Source: Carettochelys insculpta (taxonomy: Eukaryota; Chordata; Testudines; Carettochelyidae). From it: a DNA stretch of 64,000 bases. Where the stretch lies: assembly GCF_033958435.1 (NCBI RefSeq), contig NC_134137.1, positions 240,606,501 through 240,670,500 on the forward strand, given 5' to 3'. Position numbers and translations under genes: made by a program. Shown here in pieces: positions 34,767-45,959 of the stretch (position 1 is its first letter; the number at the start of each line of letters is the position of its first letter). The notes under the pieces are model-generated. The model was given only the letters and a program-made list of their open reading frames with translations, was not told where the DNA came from and did no database searches.

Positions 34767-34855
34767 CTTTAGTGGTATTAATGTGGCTGTGAGGGAGCTC
34801 TGAGAAATCATGAGGGTGCTAAATCACATGCTCTGGATGGTGCCTGGTGGTACAG
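34767..34855 (+). repeat. Duplicated segment, right part after the provirus
   Basis: Continues the segment interrupted at 31070, beginning with the second CTTT and then AGTGGTATTAATGTGGCTGT. It aligns to the second half of 35366-35500. Confidence 0.8.
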
Positions 34856-35365
34856 CCTATCACAGCTCAGCCCATCACAGCCCCTGGTGCTCCGGCCACC
34901 ACTGCTGCTTTCGCAGCAGCAGTAGCCGCAGCTCTGGACACCAGTGGTGGGCCTGTGCAGAGGCTGTGTTCCAGAGAAAGCCACAAATGTTGAAAACTGC
35001 AAATACTGAGAAACAGTGGGGAGGGAGGTGGTTGCAATACAGAAACAACACCTTGAGTTCAAAGAATGTCTTATTGCCTGCTGTTTAACAGCCAACAAGC
35101 ATGTTTAATGTAGAAGCAGTACATTAACAGCCAAACTAGAATGCAAAGATAAACTTCAATCTCAACATTGATCACCCACAAGAGTTTCTTTTAAAACTTG
35201 CTGCCTGGGAATCTTAATGTTCCTCTGGGACAGGAGAGTTAACAGGGGTGGGTTCACAAAGAAACAAGCTGTTTTGTCTTGTCATATAGTCTAGATGCTG
35301 AGGCCACAATGTGACCACTTAGCAGCTTATCCAGTAATTTGATTTTCTGACACCAATTTTTTACC

Positions 35366-35500
35366 TTCTTATGCTGTTGACCACTGGCTGCATCACTCGC
35401 TTTCTGGTGTTCCTTTAGTGCCGTTAATGTGGCTGTGAGGGAGCTCTGAGAAATCGTGAGGATGCTAAATCATGTGCTCTGGATGGTGCCTGGTGGAATG
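35366..35500 (+). repeat. Uninterrupted copy of the provirus target segment
   Basis: Carries GGTGTTCCTTTAGTGCCGTT where the other copy has the provirus after CCTTT. It shows the pre-insertion state and confirms the CTTT target duplication. Confidence 0.8.
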
Positions 35501-36387
35501 AACCACAAATAAATGGAACTGGAAATAACGAGGCCTTTTTGAATTCAGTATTCTGACAGTGAAAAAAAAATCCTGATTCAGATCAGCTAGAGGTTTATCA
35601 CTGAGAAACCCTCTCTGACTTTCTTTGCTTAAGTCATAAGTCCACGTCTTACCAGTAAGAGCCTTCTACACATTTAGCTGGCAAGAGAATTTCAATGTTG
35701 GCGTTAAGAAAACTTGTTTACAATGCTCCAACCTCCTGCAAGGCATTGGCATTGTCTGAGTTAGATCTTCAAAGGGAATTTCCAATGTTCATATCTACAG
35801 AACACTCTATTGGATAGCATTATAACTGGAAATTTAGTATAATCATTTAAATATTTGAAGTTTAGTATGAGGTGCTGCACAGAGAGATTTCCCCCACAAA
35901 TGACAGGCTTATAGGCACCTCCAGCACAACAAGGGAAAGAATCTGCTTTTGTTGGCTTATTGTTTTCTATGTATAATAGAGGGCAATTCAAGAGCACTTA
36001 TTTTTCTGGAAAACCCTATTCAATAACCACACGATCTCAGTGACCTTTCTCCTGAGAAGTTATTAGACACCCACTATTTTTTCTTCATTAATTAGTACCT
36101 TTGTTTTTGTTTGTTTGTTTTTTAATTTCAGATATCCACCTTACTTGCAGTCCATGTACTATTAGCTGTCCAGAGAGCACATACTGCATGTAGTTGATTG
36201 GTCATGTTGCAATGACTGCCCATGTTAGCAGCTGCTTGTACTATCCTCCAGAATCTCATTTCAGAGAAGAAGCCTATTAAAAGTTTGAAAACAGGACAGA
36301 GGAGCTAGCCTTGGTGCCTCTACTAATGGCACTGGTATATCACAGGGGGAAGGAAACGAGAGCTCGCCTTGGAAAAACAGAGGAAGG
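35501..36387. other. Unassigned sequence
   Basis: AT-rich, no gene or bounded element recognised. Confidence 0.5.
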
Positions 36388-37443
36388 AATCAAAACAAAA
36401 AGCAGCCAAGTAGCACTTTAAAGACTAGCAAAATAGTTTATTAGGTGAGCTTTCGTGGGACAGACCCACTTCTTCAGACCATAGCCAGACCAGAACAGAC
36501 TCAATATTTAAGGCACAGAGAACCAAAACCAGTAAGCAAGGAGGACAAATCAGAAAAAGATAATCAAGGTGAGCAAATCAGAGACTGGAGGGGTGGGGGG
36601 GAAGGTCAAGAATTAGACTGAGCCAAGTATGCAGACGAGCCCCTATAGTGACTCAGAAAGTTCCCATCACGATTTAAACCATGTGTTAATGTGCCGAATT
36701 TGAATATAAAAGCCAGCTCGGCTGCTTCCCTTTCCAGAACGGTGCGATAATTCTTCTTCAGTAACACACATACCTTTAGGTCATTGACAGAATGCCCCAT
36801 TCCATTAAAATGTTGACTAACTGGTTTGTGGATCTGGAGTGTTTTGATGTCTGTTTTGTGCCCATTGACCCTTTGTCTAAGGGAGTTAGAAGTCTGTCCA
36901 ATATACAAAGCATCTGGGCATTGTTGGCACATGATGGCATATATGATGTTAGTAAAGGAGCAAGAGAAAGTGCCCATGATTCTGTGAGTAACCTGGTTAG
37001 GTCCAGTGATGGCATTTCCAGAGAAGATATGTGGACAAAGCTGGCAGCGGGCTTTGTTGCAGGGAAAGGTTCCAGGACTGGTGTTCCTGGGGTATGGACG
37101 GTGGCTGCTAGTGAGGGTCCTCATGAGGTTGGGAGGTTGTCTGTAGGAGAGAACAGGCATGTCACCCAGGGCCTTCTGGAGTGTAGCATCCTGATTAAGG
37201 ATAAGTTGTAGGTCTTTAATAATTCATTGCAGTGGTCTGAGTTGGGGGCTGTAGGTGATGTTCTTGGCTTTTTTGGGCCGCTCTTGGAGTAGCTGGTCTC
37301 TGGGTATTCGTCTGGCCCTGTCGATTTGTGTTTTTTATGTCTCCGGGTGGGTAATTCAGATTTATGAATATTTGGTAAAATTCTTGTAGTTTTTGGTCTC
37401 CGTCAGTTTGTCCACATATCTTCTCTGCAACCCCTCCCAGCAA
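36388..37443 (-). mobile_element. Penelope-like element (PLE), 5'-truncated
   Basis: PLEs are retroelements with a telomerase-like reverse transcriptase and usually a GIY-YIG endonuclease. Here the minus strand holds the endonuclease frame, a decayed stretch upstream of it that should be the end of RT (37.22-37.44 kb), and a 3' tail at 36388-36480 containing the string repeated at 13.35, 18.24-18.49 and 39.35 kb. The element stops abruptly beside the CR1 copy at 37.45 kb, so the 5' truncation point or the CR1 insertion lies there. Confidence 0.82.
36606..37223 (-). CDS. PLE C-terminal region with GIY-YIG endonuclease
   Basis: An open frame of about 205 codons without an internal stop. It contains a Cys-containing linker (CNKARCQLCPHI), then the GIY-YIG core: IIYAIMC, ALYIGQTSNSLRQRVNGH with the conserved tyrosine, glycine and arginine, a histidine pair in QHFNGMGHS, and the glutamate-bearing helix EREAAELAFIFKFGTL. 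This enzyme nicks the target DNA for insertion. It ends before the tail at 36.6 kb. A stop (TGA) and a frame change precede it, separating it from the RT remnant, so the copy is dead as a whole although this domain is well preserved. Confidence 0.8.
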   Translation of the reverse strand: MIKDLQLILNQDATLQKALGDMPVLSYRQPPNLMRTLTSSHRPYPRNTSPGTFPCNKARCQLCPHIFSGNAITGPNQVTHRIMGTFSCSFTNIIYAIMCQQCPDALYIGQTSNSLRQRVNGHKTDIKTLQIHKPVSQHFNGMGHSVNDLKVCVLLKKNYRTVLEREAAELAFIFKFGTLTHGLNRDGNFLSHYRGSSAYLAQSNS

Positions 37444-37446
37444 CTT

Positions 37447-38307
37447 CTTTGGAGGATAGGGTCATAATTCGAAAGGATCTGGATAAACTGGAGAAATGGG
37501 CTGAGGCAAACAGGATGAAGTTTAATAAGGACAAATGCAAAGTGCTCACTTAGGAAGGAACAATCAGTGTCACACATACAGAATGGGAAAGGACTGCCTA
37601 GGAATGAGTACAGCAGAAAGGGATCTAGGGGTTACAGTGGACCACAAGCTAAATATGAGTCAACAGTGTGATGCTGTTGCAAAAAAAGCAAACATGATTC
37701 TAGGATGCATTAACAGGTGTGTCGTGAACAAGACACGAGAAGTCATTCTCCCACTCTACGCTGTGCTGGTTAGGCCTCAGCTGGAGTATTGTGTCCAGTT
37801 CTGGGCACCGCAGTTCAGGAAGGATGTGGAGAAACTGGAGAGGGTCCAGAGGAGAGCAATGAGAATGATCAAAGGTCTAGAGAACATGACCTATGAAGAA
37901 AGGCTGAAAGAATTGGGCTTGTTTAGTTTGGGAAAGAGAAGATGGAGGGGGGGACATGATAATAGTCTTCAGGTATCTAAAAGGGTGTCATAAGGCAGAG
38001 GGAGGGAACTTGTTCTTCCTTGCCTCTGAGGATAGAACAAGAGGCAATGGACTTAAATTGCAGCAGGGGAGATTCAGGTTGGACATTAGGAAAAAGTTCC
38101 TAACTGTCAGGGTGATCAAACACTGGAATGAATTGCCAAGGGAGGTGGTAGAATCTCCATCACTGGAGATATTTAAGAAGAGGTTAGATAGATGGCTTTC
38201 AGGGATGGTCTAGAAAGTGCTTGGTCCTGCCATGAGGGCAGGGGGCTGGACTCGATGGCCTCTCGAGGTCCCTTCCAGTCCTACTCTTCTATGATTCTGT
38301 GATTCTA
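37447..38307 (+). mobile_element. CR1 LINE, 3' end with ORF2 C-terminus
   Basis: The 5'-truncated copy keeps the last ~280 codons of the CR1 polyprotein. The first visible piece includes EKWAEANRMKFNKDKCKVL, then DLGVTVDHKLNMSQQCDAV and LPLYAVLVRPQLEYCVQFW. After a frameshift at a G run near 37.95 kb it continues with GRFRLDIRKKFLTVRVIKHW and ends at a stop near 38213. The short 3' untranslated part ends in the CR1-type repeat ATTCTATGATTCTGTGATTC with no poly(A). It directly abuts the PLE on its left. Confidence 0.92.
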
Positions 38308-39349
38308 TTTATAAGTATTAAATACAGTAAACACTCCTGACATATCAAAGGAAGTTAAATTACAGAATGTGGTCAGATTCACCTATACTTTCTGGCTAAA
38401 TCCAGATCTATGAGCGATTTACATTGTAAGCCTGGTGCTAAACAGCCAGTGTTAATATCTTCACATTCTTTTAGGGATCAACACATGGTCATTGAATAAT
38501 AATTCACGTGCACTCTTGTCTGAGCCAAAGGACAATCACAATCTGCTATTCAGAAATGAACTAACCAATAGCAACATAATCAGTTTGCACAGTTTCATGA
38601 TATTTTATTGGAAACACAATAAAGCAATATGTTGCTGACAAAGGGAAGTTAATGTAATCTGTAACTATGTATGATGTCCCCAATGGGAAACAGCCTAGTT
38701 CCAGCAGCAAATGGTCAAAAAAGACACCCTTAGAGAAGAAGACTGTGGACATGTACGAAGAATAATTAGTGATTCCTCAGGCAGGTAGAAAACAATCAAT
38801 CATTAAATATAAGCAGCCAACCACAACACTGAGGGGCTCTTCCTTCAACCATATTGGAGCCCATTTCCATTCTATGTCAGGCTTTTTATGTCATTGCAGT
38901 TGAACTGGAGAACCATAAACCTCGTGGAAGCAGAAGGAGGGGATGTGTCAGGGGTATGAGGCATTCCATGCTCTGGTTCTTCTCAAACTTTTGGATGACT
39001 CCTAGAGGGCTGCTGCCACTGCCAAGTGTAAATTAGAGCAGCCTTAGGTGTGTCCTAACTTATAGGAGAGACTGAATGCATGAACATGGCTTTAAGCCAC
39101 CTTTCTCTCCCCCACCCCCAACTCATTCATGTGCTTGGCTATAAGTGAGAATAGCCTCCCCCCCGCCCCATGTGATGAGAAAAGCTCCTTGCAGTCCTCT
39201 GTGCTGTCTAGTAACGTTCAAACTTGCTCCCTTGTTTACAAATATACATTATGTATCCTGAGCTAACAGCACAATGAACATAAGGCACTTTATTTTTACT
39301 GCCAAGTTAACAGTGATGATGATGGGTTAAAATTATAACTAGATTTCTA
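38308..39349. other. Unassigned sequence
   Basis: No gene or bounded repeat recognised. Confidence 0.5.
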
Positions 39350-39426
39350 ATCAAAACAAAAAGCAGTCAAGTAGCACTTTAAAGACTAGCACTTTAAAGT
39401 GCTACTTGACTGCTTTTTGTTTTGAT
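39350..39426. repeat. Short PLE-tail hairpin
   Basis: Two perfect 35-base inverted arms (39350-39384, 39392-39426) of the PLE tail end, separated by seven bases. It is followed by TAGTGTATAGACTAGCACGG, the outermost part of the tail. A shorter version of the arrangement at 18.24 kb. Confidence 0.88.
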
Positions 39427-39705
39427 AGTGTATAGACTAGCACGGCTTCCTCTTAGATTTCTAATCTATAGAAAAAGGAGACCTTAACATTGGTAAGGGT
39501 AGGAAATACAAAAAAGGAAGAAGGGAAAAGTCCTAACTGGATCTGCTTTAGACATGGTAACATCAGCATAACATGTTGTAAAAGTGGCAGCGGAGGGAGG
39601 GATTTAGACCATGGGAGGGGCCAGAATGATAGCCACTGGTGAAGATGAGGAAGGTGACGGTGATGAGGAAGATAATGGCAAATATTTTGGGTGGTTCTGA
39701 AAGGG

Positions 39706-39709
<4 letters not shown>

Positions 39710-39742
<33 letters not shown>
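39710..39742. repeat. (GT)n microsatellite
   Basis: About sixteen uninterrupted GT units, likely polymorphic. Confidence 0.92.
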
Positions 39743-39745
<3 letters not shown>

Positions 39746-40984
39746 GAGGTTCAGAGGTACTTTCCATATTATCCCTATCTGCCTTGCTGAGTTACTGTGT
39801 GTGAGACTTTGCTAAATGTAATAAGTTATTTCTAAATAGAAGAGTTCCTATAGTGTGAGTGTTGCACCGGTGGACATCAGCATTCCCAAAAGTAGACTGT
39901 CAACTGGTAACAGGGAATCTTTAGATCAGTCTTCAGATTTGGTTCCTGAACAAGGATCCCAAGGCATCCAAGGGGGGTAATCTCTGCACCCAGAATGGGT
40001 AAACTCACCTTTGGTAAAATATAAATTAAAATCCAGATAACCTCTTAGTTAGAATTTGGTGCCTGTCAGAAACACTCATGTAACTCACCAAGGACTTCCT
40101 CTTTTTCCTTTCTTCCCTTTTCCCCCTTCCTCTCTGCTGATTCTCTACTATGTCTGCTTTTCTTGGCAAGAAAGGGAGAGGTATGCCCTCGTGGGGGAGA
40201 ACAGTAACACAGACACCAATCAAAGAGAGGAGTGCTCAAGTTCTTAGGCATCAGATCTTCTTGGCATACCAGTGACAGGATGTAAGTGGGGAGATGCAGG
40301 ACATCAGCCTGATTACACTCCTCATTGGGTATTATTAACCAATCACTGGGGTTTATACACATGTTAAAGGGGCTTCTAGTTGCAGCTTTGATGAACAAAT
40401 AATAGCTACAAATTAGTCACATAAGGGCCCAGTGACCCATACCTGGAGGTAGCAGGGAAGCAGATTTTATATTTTAATTGCCACCAAGAGGCTGCAGTAA
40501 CTTGTACAGTGCAAGCTGCCTTAATGTCTTTTGCCTCAACTGTCCTGAGCTATGCCTAGATCTGTCTGCACACAGCTTCCCCCTTGCTGCTTGGTAGGTC
40601 CCAAATGGGGCCTTAGCTTTCAGTCAACTAAGAGCGCGTCAGACATTGATGGAAAAGATAGGGAGCAGAACTCCCCTCTATTTTTCTTGAGACTTGTTTA
40701 AGTAATTGTAGAAGTCATTTAAGAGGTTAATTAGTTAAGGAGGGATGACTTTACGTATGGGTAGTGTTAAGTGCTTTTACTGTAGACTTAGAATGTAGCT
40801 AGCTAATATGATTTAACTGAGCTCAGATGAGTAAGAGTTGGAGGAACCAGGGTAGTCAACTAAGAAATTTGTTTGAGAATAACCAAAAAAATAACATACA
40901 AATAAATCTCATGGAGAAGGGTTTCATACAAATGCAACATAGCCAAGTGATTTTGAAGTCTCTCTAAAGGGGGCTTAATCATAT
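39743..40984. other. Unassigned sequence
   Basis: No gene or bounded repeat recognised. Confidence 0.5.
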
Positions 40985-41785
40985 GTCTACTCTGTCTTGG
41001 GAGGCAGGCCTGTCCTCGCCTACAGACAGCCTGCCAACCTTAAACAAATTCTCACCAGCAACTATAGACCACAACACAGTAACTCTAAACCTGGAACCAA
41101 TCCCTGCAACAAACCTCTCTGCCAGCTCTGCAGACATATCTACACCAGCGATATCATCACAGGATCTGATCACATAAACCGCACCATCAGGGTCTCTTTC
41201 ACCGGCACATCTACTGATATAATATATGCCATCATGTGCCAGTAAAGCCTCCACTGCAATGTACGTTGGCCAAAATGGACAGTCTCTACATAAAAGGATA
41301 AAGGGACACAAGTCAGACATCAGGAACAGTAACATACAAATACCTGCAGGAGAACACTTCAATCTCCCTGGACATTCAGTAGCAGGTTTAAAAGTAGTAG
41401 TTGTACAACAAGTTAAAAAATAAACTTCAAAGAGAAATTTCAGAGCTGCAATTCATTTGCAAATTTGACTCCATCAACCAAGAATTGAACAGAGACTGGG
41501 AGTGGTTAGCCCATCACACAAGCAGTGTCTCCACTCTTGAGGTTCACACCTCCACATTAGCTTCTGATAATGGCTCCCTGACTGAATAGAACTTGTCAGC
41601 TCTGGCCCTCCCTTTGACTGAGACTACCTCTTTAAATCCTCCTCTGAAACCCCACTACTCATGCATCTGATGAAGCAGGTCTTTGCCCACAAAAGCTTAT
41701 GCTCCAGAATATGTTAGTCTATAAGGTGCCACAGGCCTTCTTGTTGTTTTTGAAGACACAGACTAACTCTGCTGCCTCTCTGATA
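40985..41785 (+). mobile_element. Second Penelope-like element, decayed GIY-YIG region and tail
   Basis: Three frames in succession give the PLE C-terminal region: RPVLAYRQPANLKQILTSN and CNKPLCQLCRHI (to 41.24 kb), AMYVGQNGQSLHKRIKGHKS (41.25-41.42 kb), and LQREISELQFICKFDSINQ (41.42-41.59 kb). So it has a TAA after IMCQ and at least one frameshift. The tail at 41.66-41.78 kb (GCAGGTCTTTGCCCACAAAA, GTTAGTCTATAAGGTGCCAC) is that of 26.04 kb, a different family from the PLE at 36.4 kb. Confidence 0.82.
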
Positions 41786-42532
41786 TATAAGTCTAAAGGT
41801 AATGTACCAATATTGTCAGTGGGTAATGACTCAAATGAAAAAAATGGAAAGCAACTGGACTGTCTAAGCTCAGCTGTAAGTATAAGCCCAAATTCCACTG
41901 AAGCAGGGTGTTTAAATTAAATGATAATATGAAAATATGAAAAGAAAATGGTTGACTAAGAGATATCAAAGGAACAAGGGTCCTTACCTACCAGAAAGTA
42001 CCAAAAGCTTGGCCCCTTTCTGCCAGGTCTTAAACTATGCCTTTATCCCATACCATCTAATCCACCAAGCCACAGCCTCTGTGTCTTTAACTTGTAATTT
42101 CAAAGTAATCCTCCTAAGCAAACATCACTGAGGCTTTGACCAGCAGCCAATATGTTGCTGGAAAGGGGGAAGTGCTTTTGCACTTCGTGCTTGGGAGGAA
42201 TTTTGATGTCCTGACAATTTGTTCAGGGAGACAGACTCACAAGCATCAGTACTTGTACCATCTGTGGAAGGGAACAAACAAAACAGACTTTGTTGTAAGC
42301 CTCCAGCGATGAACGTTGGAGTAACTGTTGTCTGGAGTCAATGGATGTCCTTAGGTGATTTGGTGCATGGACACTTTCTGGATGCACTGGTGCCTTCTTT
42401 GAAGCCATATGATCTTGTCTCCAAATGGTAGTATACAAAATTTGGGGGAAGACTAATAATCGACACATGGACAGTATTGAATGATATTGCCTGAACAAAT
42501 GGTATCAATGTGTTTGAAGATGTACACATACA
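41786..42532. other. Unassigned sequence
   Basis: No gene or bounded repeat recognised. Confidence 0.5.
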
Positions 42533-42790
42533 CACTGCATCCTAATTAAGACACCTGTTAAGATTACATATAATGGCACCTCCCTGACTGGGTTCACTCC
42601 AAATAAGGATGTATTTTGTCACTTGGGAGCTATCCACTCACCAGGTCATCTCGAAAACCATCTGTACAAATACATCAGTGTACCTCCTCTGGTAGTATAT
42701 GACCCAAGAGTTGCACTGGTGGGTGTTGCTTTGAAAAGGGGTATCAGTATATTGCTGAAAGAGATGTTTGAGGTAGACACATACTGAACA
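42533..42790 (+). repeat. Duplicated segment, uninterrupted copy
   Basis: Aligns with 43133-43281 plus 43501-43610 in the same orientation, sharing for example GGCACCTCC, ACTCCAAATAAG and GTAGTATATGACCCAA. At 42668-42672 it shows the empty site of the MITE carried by the other copy. Confidence 0.78.
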
Positions 42791-43132
42791 CAGTATGCCT
42801 CTAAAGTTGACATATGGTAAAGGACATACCATGTGAAAATGCAACCCTCGGTTACAAGCTAATGAATACAACCACATCACCTTTAGAAAACCTGGGAAAA
42901 TGTCTACCCTCTCATCAAAAACTCCAGGGTGGAAGGAGTCTACACTGCATACAATATACACATATAGCACAGGTTAAAGTTAGAAAAGTCCAACATTTAA
43001 AATAAAGATTTAGCAGCTGCAAATTGAGAGTGTTACACTGTTTAAATTATGGAACAGGAAGAGCCATTTGTTCTAATTCTTATAAAAAAATGCCACAGCT
43101 CTCCACTGAGGACAATTCAGACATGGCATCTG
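42791..43132. other. Unassigned spacer between the two duplicated segments
   Basis: No gene seen. Confidence 0.5.
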
Positions 43133-43610
43133 TGACACTGCACCCTAATTAAGACTCCTATTTAATTAAGATTGCATCATGGCACCTCCTCAACTGAGTT
43201 TACTCCAAATAAGCATGTATTGTATCACTTGGCAGCTATCCATGAGCTAGGTCATCTCAAAGACAATCTCTACAACAACTAGGCTGGGGGCAGGTGACAG
43301 AGGGGCTTTTTGCCAGCAGGGGCACGTCCACACAGCCTCTTTACTTCCAACACCCTGCACTGCTGAGAGCGAGTTTTCATGTGGCTACGCTAATCAGCCG
43401 TGGAACCATGCTAATGACCAGCCATTTGCAATTGCTAGGCTGCTCATTAGCATGGAGCTGCCAGGAGAGCAGCTCTGTGCAGACCCAGCCATACATCAAT
43501 GTACCTCCTTAGGTAGTATATGACCCAACAATTCCACTAGTGGCCTGTTGCTTTGAAAAGCAGTATTAACATATTGGTGAAAAAGAGACATTTGAGGAAG
43601 ACACACTGCA
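43133..43610 (+). repeat. Duplicated segment, copy split by a MITE
   Basis: The two parts, 43133-43281 and 43501-43610, are collinear with 42533-42790. The identity of the underlying repeat is unknown. Confidence 0.78.
43282..43500. mobile_element. MITE inserted in the duplicated segment, 219 bp
   Basis: Begins GGCTGGG and ends CCCAGCC. The right terminus read inward (GGCTGGGTCTGCACAGAGC) resembles the other Harbinger-type termini here. Its limits are fixed by comparison with the uninterrupted copy. Flanks CTA and ATA may be a 3-bp duplication with one change. Confidence 0.65.
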
Positions 43611-44984
43611 GCATGACCAGAGGAAGGCACCAATCAAATCTGTCATCATTCATAGCCAACCAGGTTAACTAGGTGGAGCACATAAAAGAAGGGCAAAGTA
43701 TAGTGAAGATGCCCGGTATGGCAGTGACCAAATATCAAAGTATTTTTATGCTCAGTTGTGGGGTGAGGTCACAGATTTTTTTGTTAAACCCCACAGGAAC
43801 TTTTACACACATTCTAACTAGGCAGGTGGCTCCCCTATCAGTCGTCTACTGGGGTATGTTAAGCACAGGTTTCAAACATACAGTAAGGCCCTGAATTTAC
43901 ATCATAACTTTATAGTCAGCCTAACAAGGTGTGGGGGCTCTGTAGCCCAGTGGGCTGACATACCTTTCCTATATTCACCACTCTGCGTTTTATTCTGCTT
44001 TATCATATTCAGCAGTAATGAAAGGAATCTATAGGTTGGCATCCAATTAGACATTGGCTTTAGCAGTTAGCATGAGGCCTACAAATGTTGACACAGATAT
44101 TACTACCATTAAGGTAAGATACTACAAGCAACAAGTTTCTTAGTGTGTTTAAGCTTAGGTGGTGTGTTTTGTTTTATTTTGGAAAGTAACTTACTTTGTT
44201 CTGTGTGCTATTACTTATAACCTCTTAAATGTGTGTGTGTGTGTGAGGGGGAGGTGCTCAGGTTGCATAGGTCTATCAAACTGCTAGGGACTGCCCTGCC
44301 TAACCCTTCAATTAACTCTAATTTTATAATACTAAGAAGAGGGTTCTACTAACATCTCAACACCTAGGAGCATGATGCCGCATAAGGGTCCCACTCCTTG
44401 TTTTATGGAAAATGGATTATGAATATAAATATGCATAACTAAGAGATGCTTCGGACAATGTGTCTTGTCACCTATCATTTCCAATGGTATAATCTGCTGG
44501 ATCTGTAAATCCTGTTCTTGTGCTTGTATAATTTTGTTGTTCAAGTTATAACTATTGTTTACATATATGCGTTCCAAACATTTGTCTCTGAAGCCCGGAG
44601 CAGGAGGCATGGCTGCCCTGTTGTAAAAGTCTGGCTCGAGAGGGGATAGCAGTACTTAGCTGACAAAAGGTATTAAATGGGGTCCAATCCACATCTGAAG
44701 AACTTTGCTGCCTATGTTCAGACCAGTGAGCAGTCAATAGTGGATTGCCTAAAAAGGACAGGAACAGATGATTTCACATGTGATAGTCTCCATCTTGGAA
44801 TACACTTTTACATGAGGGAATTCCCTCCAGAGGGCAAAGGTATAAAGAGGACCATGGGCTTCAGTAGCATCCTCGGCCCACGGCAGGTGCCCTTTTCAGG
44901 CGGTGCAGGCCTCCACAGCTTGCCCCCTCACTGTCTGGCCAACCCTAGGGGGGCCTTGTCCCCTTTAACGTGCTGCTCAGGGCA
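43611..44984. other. Unassigned sequence
   Basis: No gene recognised. From about 44.83 kb the GC content rises into the repeat region that follows. Confidence 0.45.
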
Positions 44985-45135
44985 GGCCTGCAGTTAGGAG
45001 GCCCAGCCCTCAGTTCAGGGCAGGGCAGCAGAAAAACAGTTTAGAAGTCCAGCTCTTAGTTCAGGGCGGGGTGGCAAGTAGGCAGTTTGGGAGCCGAGCC
45101 CAGCCCTTAGTTCAGGGCAGTGTGGGAGGTCAGCA
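44985..45135. repeat. Degenerate minisatellite, period about 48 bp
   Basis: Three units each contain CAGCYCTYAGTTCAGGGC followed by a G-rich part. The spacing is about 45-48 bases. Confidence 0.6.
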
Positions 45136-45666
45136 GCTAACCACTACAATGGGGTGGCTCGAGAGAGGCATGGGGCTGCCTCTCCAGCAGTGGGGTAGGG
45201 GGACGCAGGCCCTTCCACTCCACTGCGTCCCAGGCCGGTGCCCTAGCGATTGCTCTTACCCTGAGCTTGGTAGTGGGGGATCCAGGCCGCAACACATCAC
45301 CATGGGCTCAGGTGGAGCATCCCCCAGACCACTTCCTACCTCCACCGATGCTGATTCCCAGTTGAGTTGTTCAGCACATCCAGGCTGGTGGGTCTCCTTC
45401 ATGTAGGCAGCATCCGGCAGGTCCCAGCAGTTGGGCATGTTGATGTTGTTCCGGTAGTTTACCGGAGGCAGGACCGTGGACTCTGGGCAGTCATAGGCTT
45501 CAGCATTGGGCATCAGGCAGGAATCCAGGACCATGTTCACCTGGGTCCCCGGGGTAACTAGCCACAGGCAGCCTCTCCAGCCCTGGCAGGGCCTCAGGGG
45601 ATGGGGCCCATTGCAAGCCCAAGGCCTCCAGTAGATCAGGGAAGTTGGGGTACCAGGCCAATGGCA

Positions 45667-45695
45667 GGCTGGGCTGGGCTGGGCTGGGCTGGGCG
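45667..45695. repeat. (GGGCT)n pentanucleotide repeat
   Basis: Five to six GGGCT units in a GC-rich block. Confidence 0.9.
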
Positions 45696-45959
45696 CTCTT
45701 GTCAGTCAGGCCCTGGTCACTTGGCTCTGCCTCCCAGGAGCCGGTCAGAGTGTTGTACCCTGCTTGGAGGCCAGTCTTTTAATGGGCCTTGAGCCCCACC
45801 CCTGGTCCTTCTGGCCCCAGGTGCTGCTGTCTGAGGGGTGGGGCACAGGTGTTCTGGGCCACCCACTAGGTCTTGCAGCTGCCTCCTCTACCTCTGAGTC
45901 AGGGGGAGACCGCTGCACCTCACTTCAGCTTCCTCCATCTTTTGTTTTCAGACGGCCTT

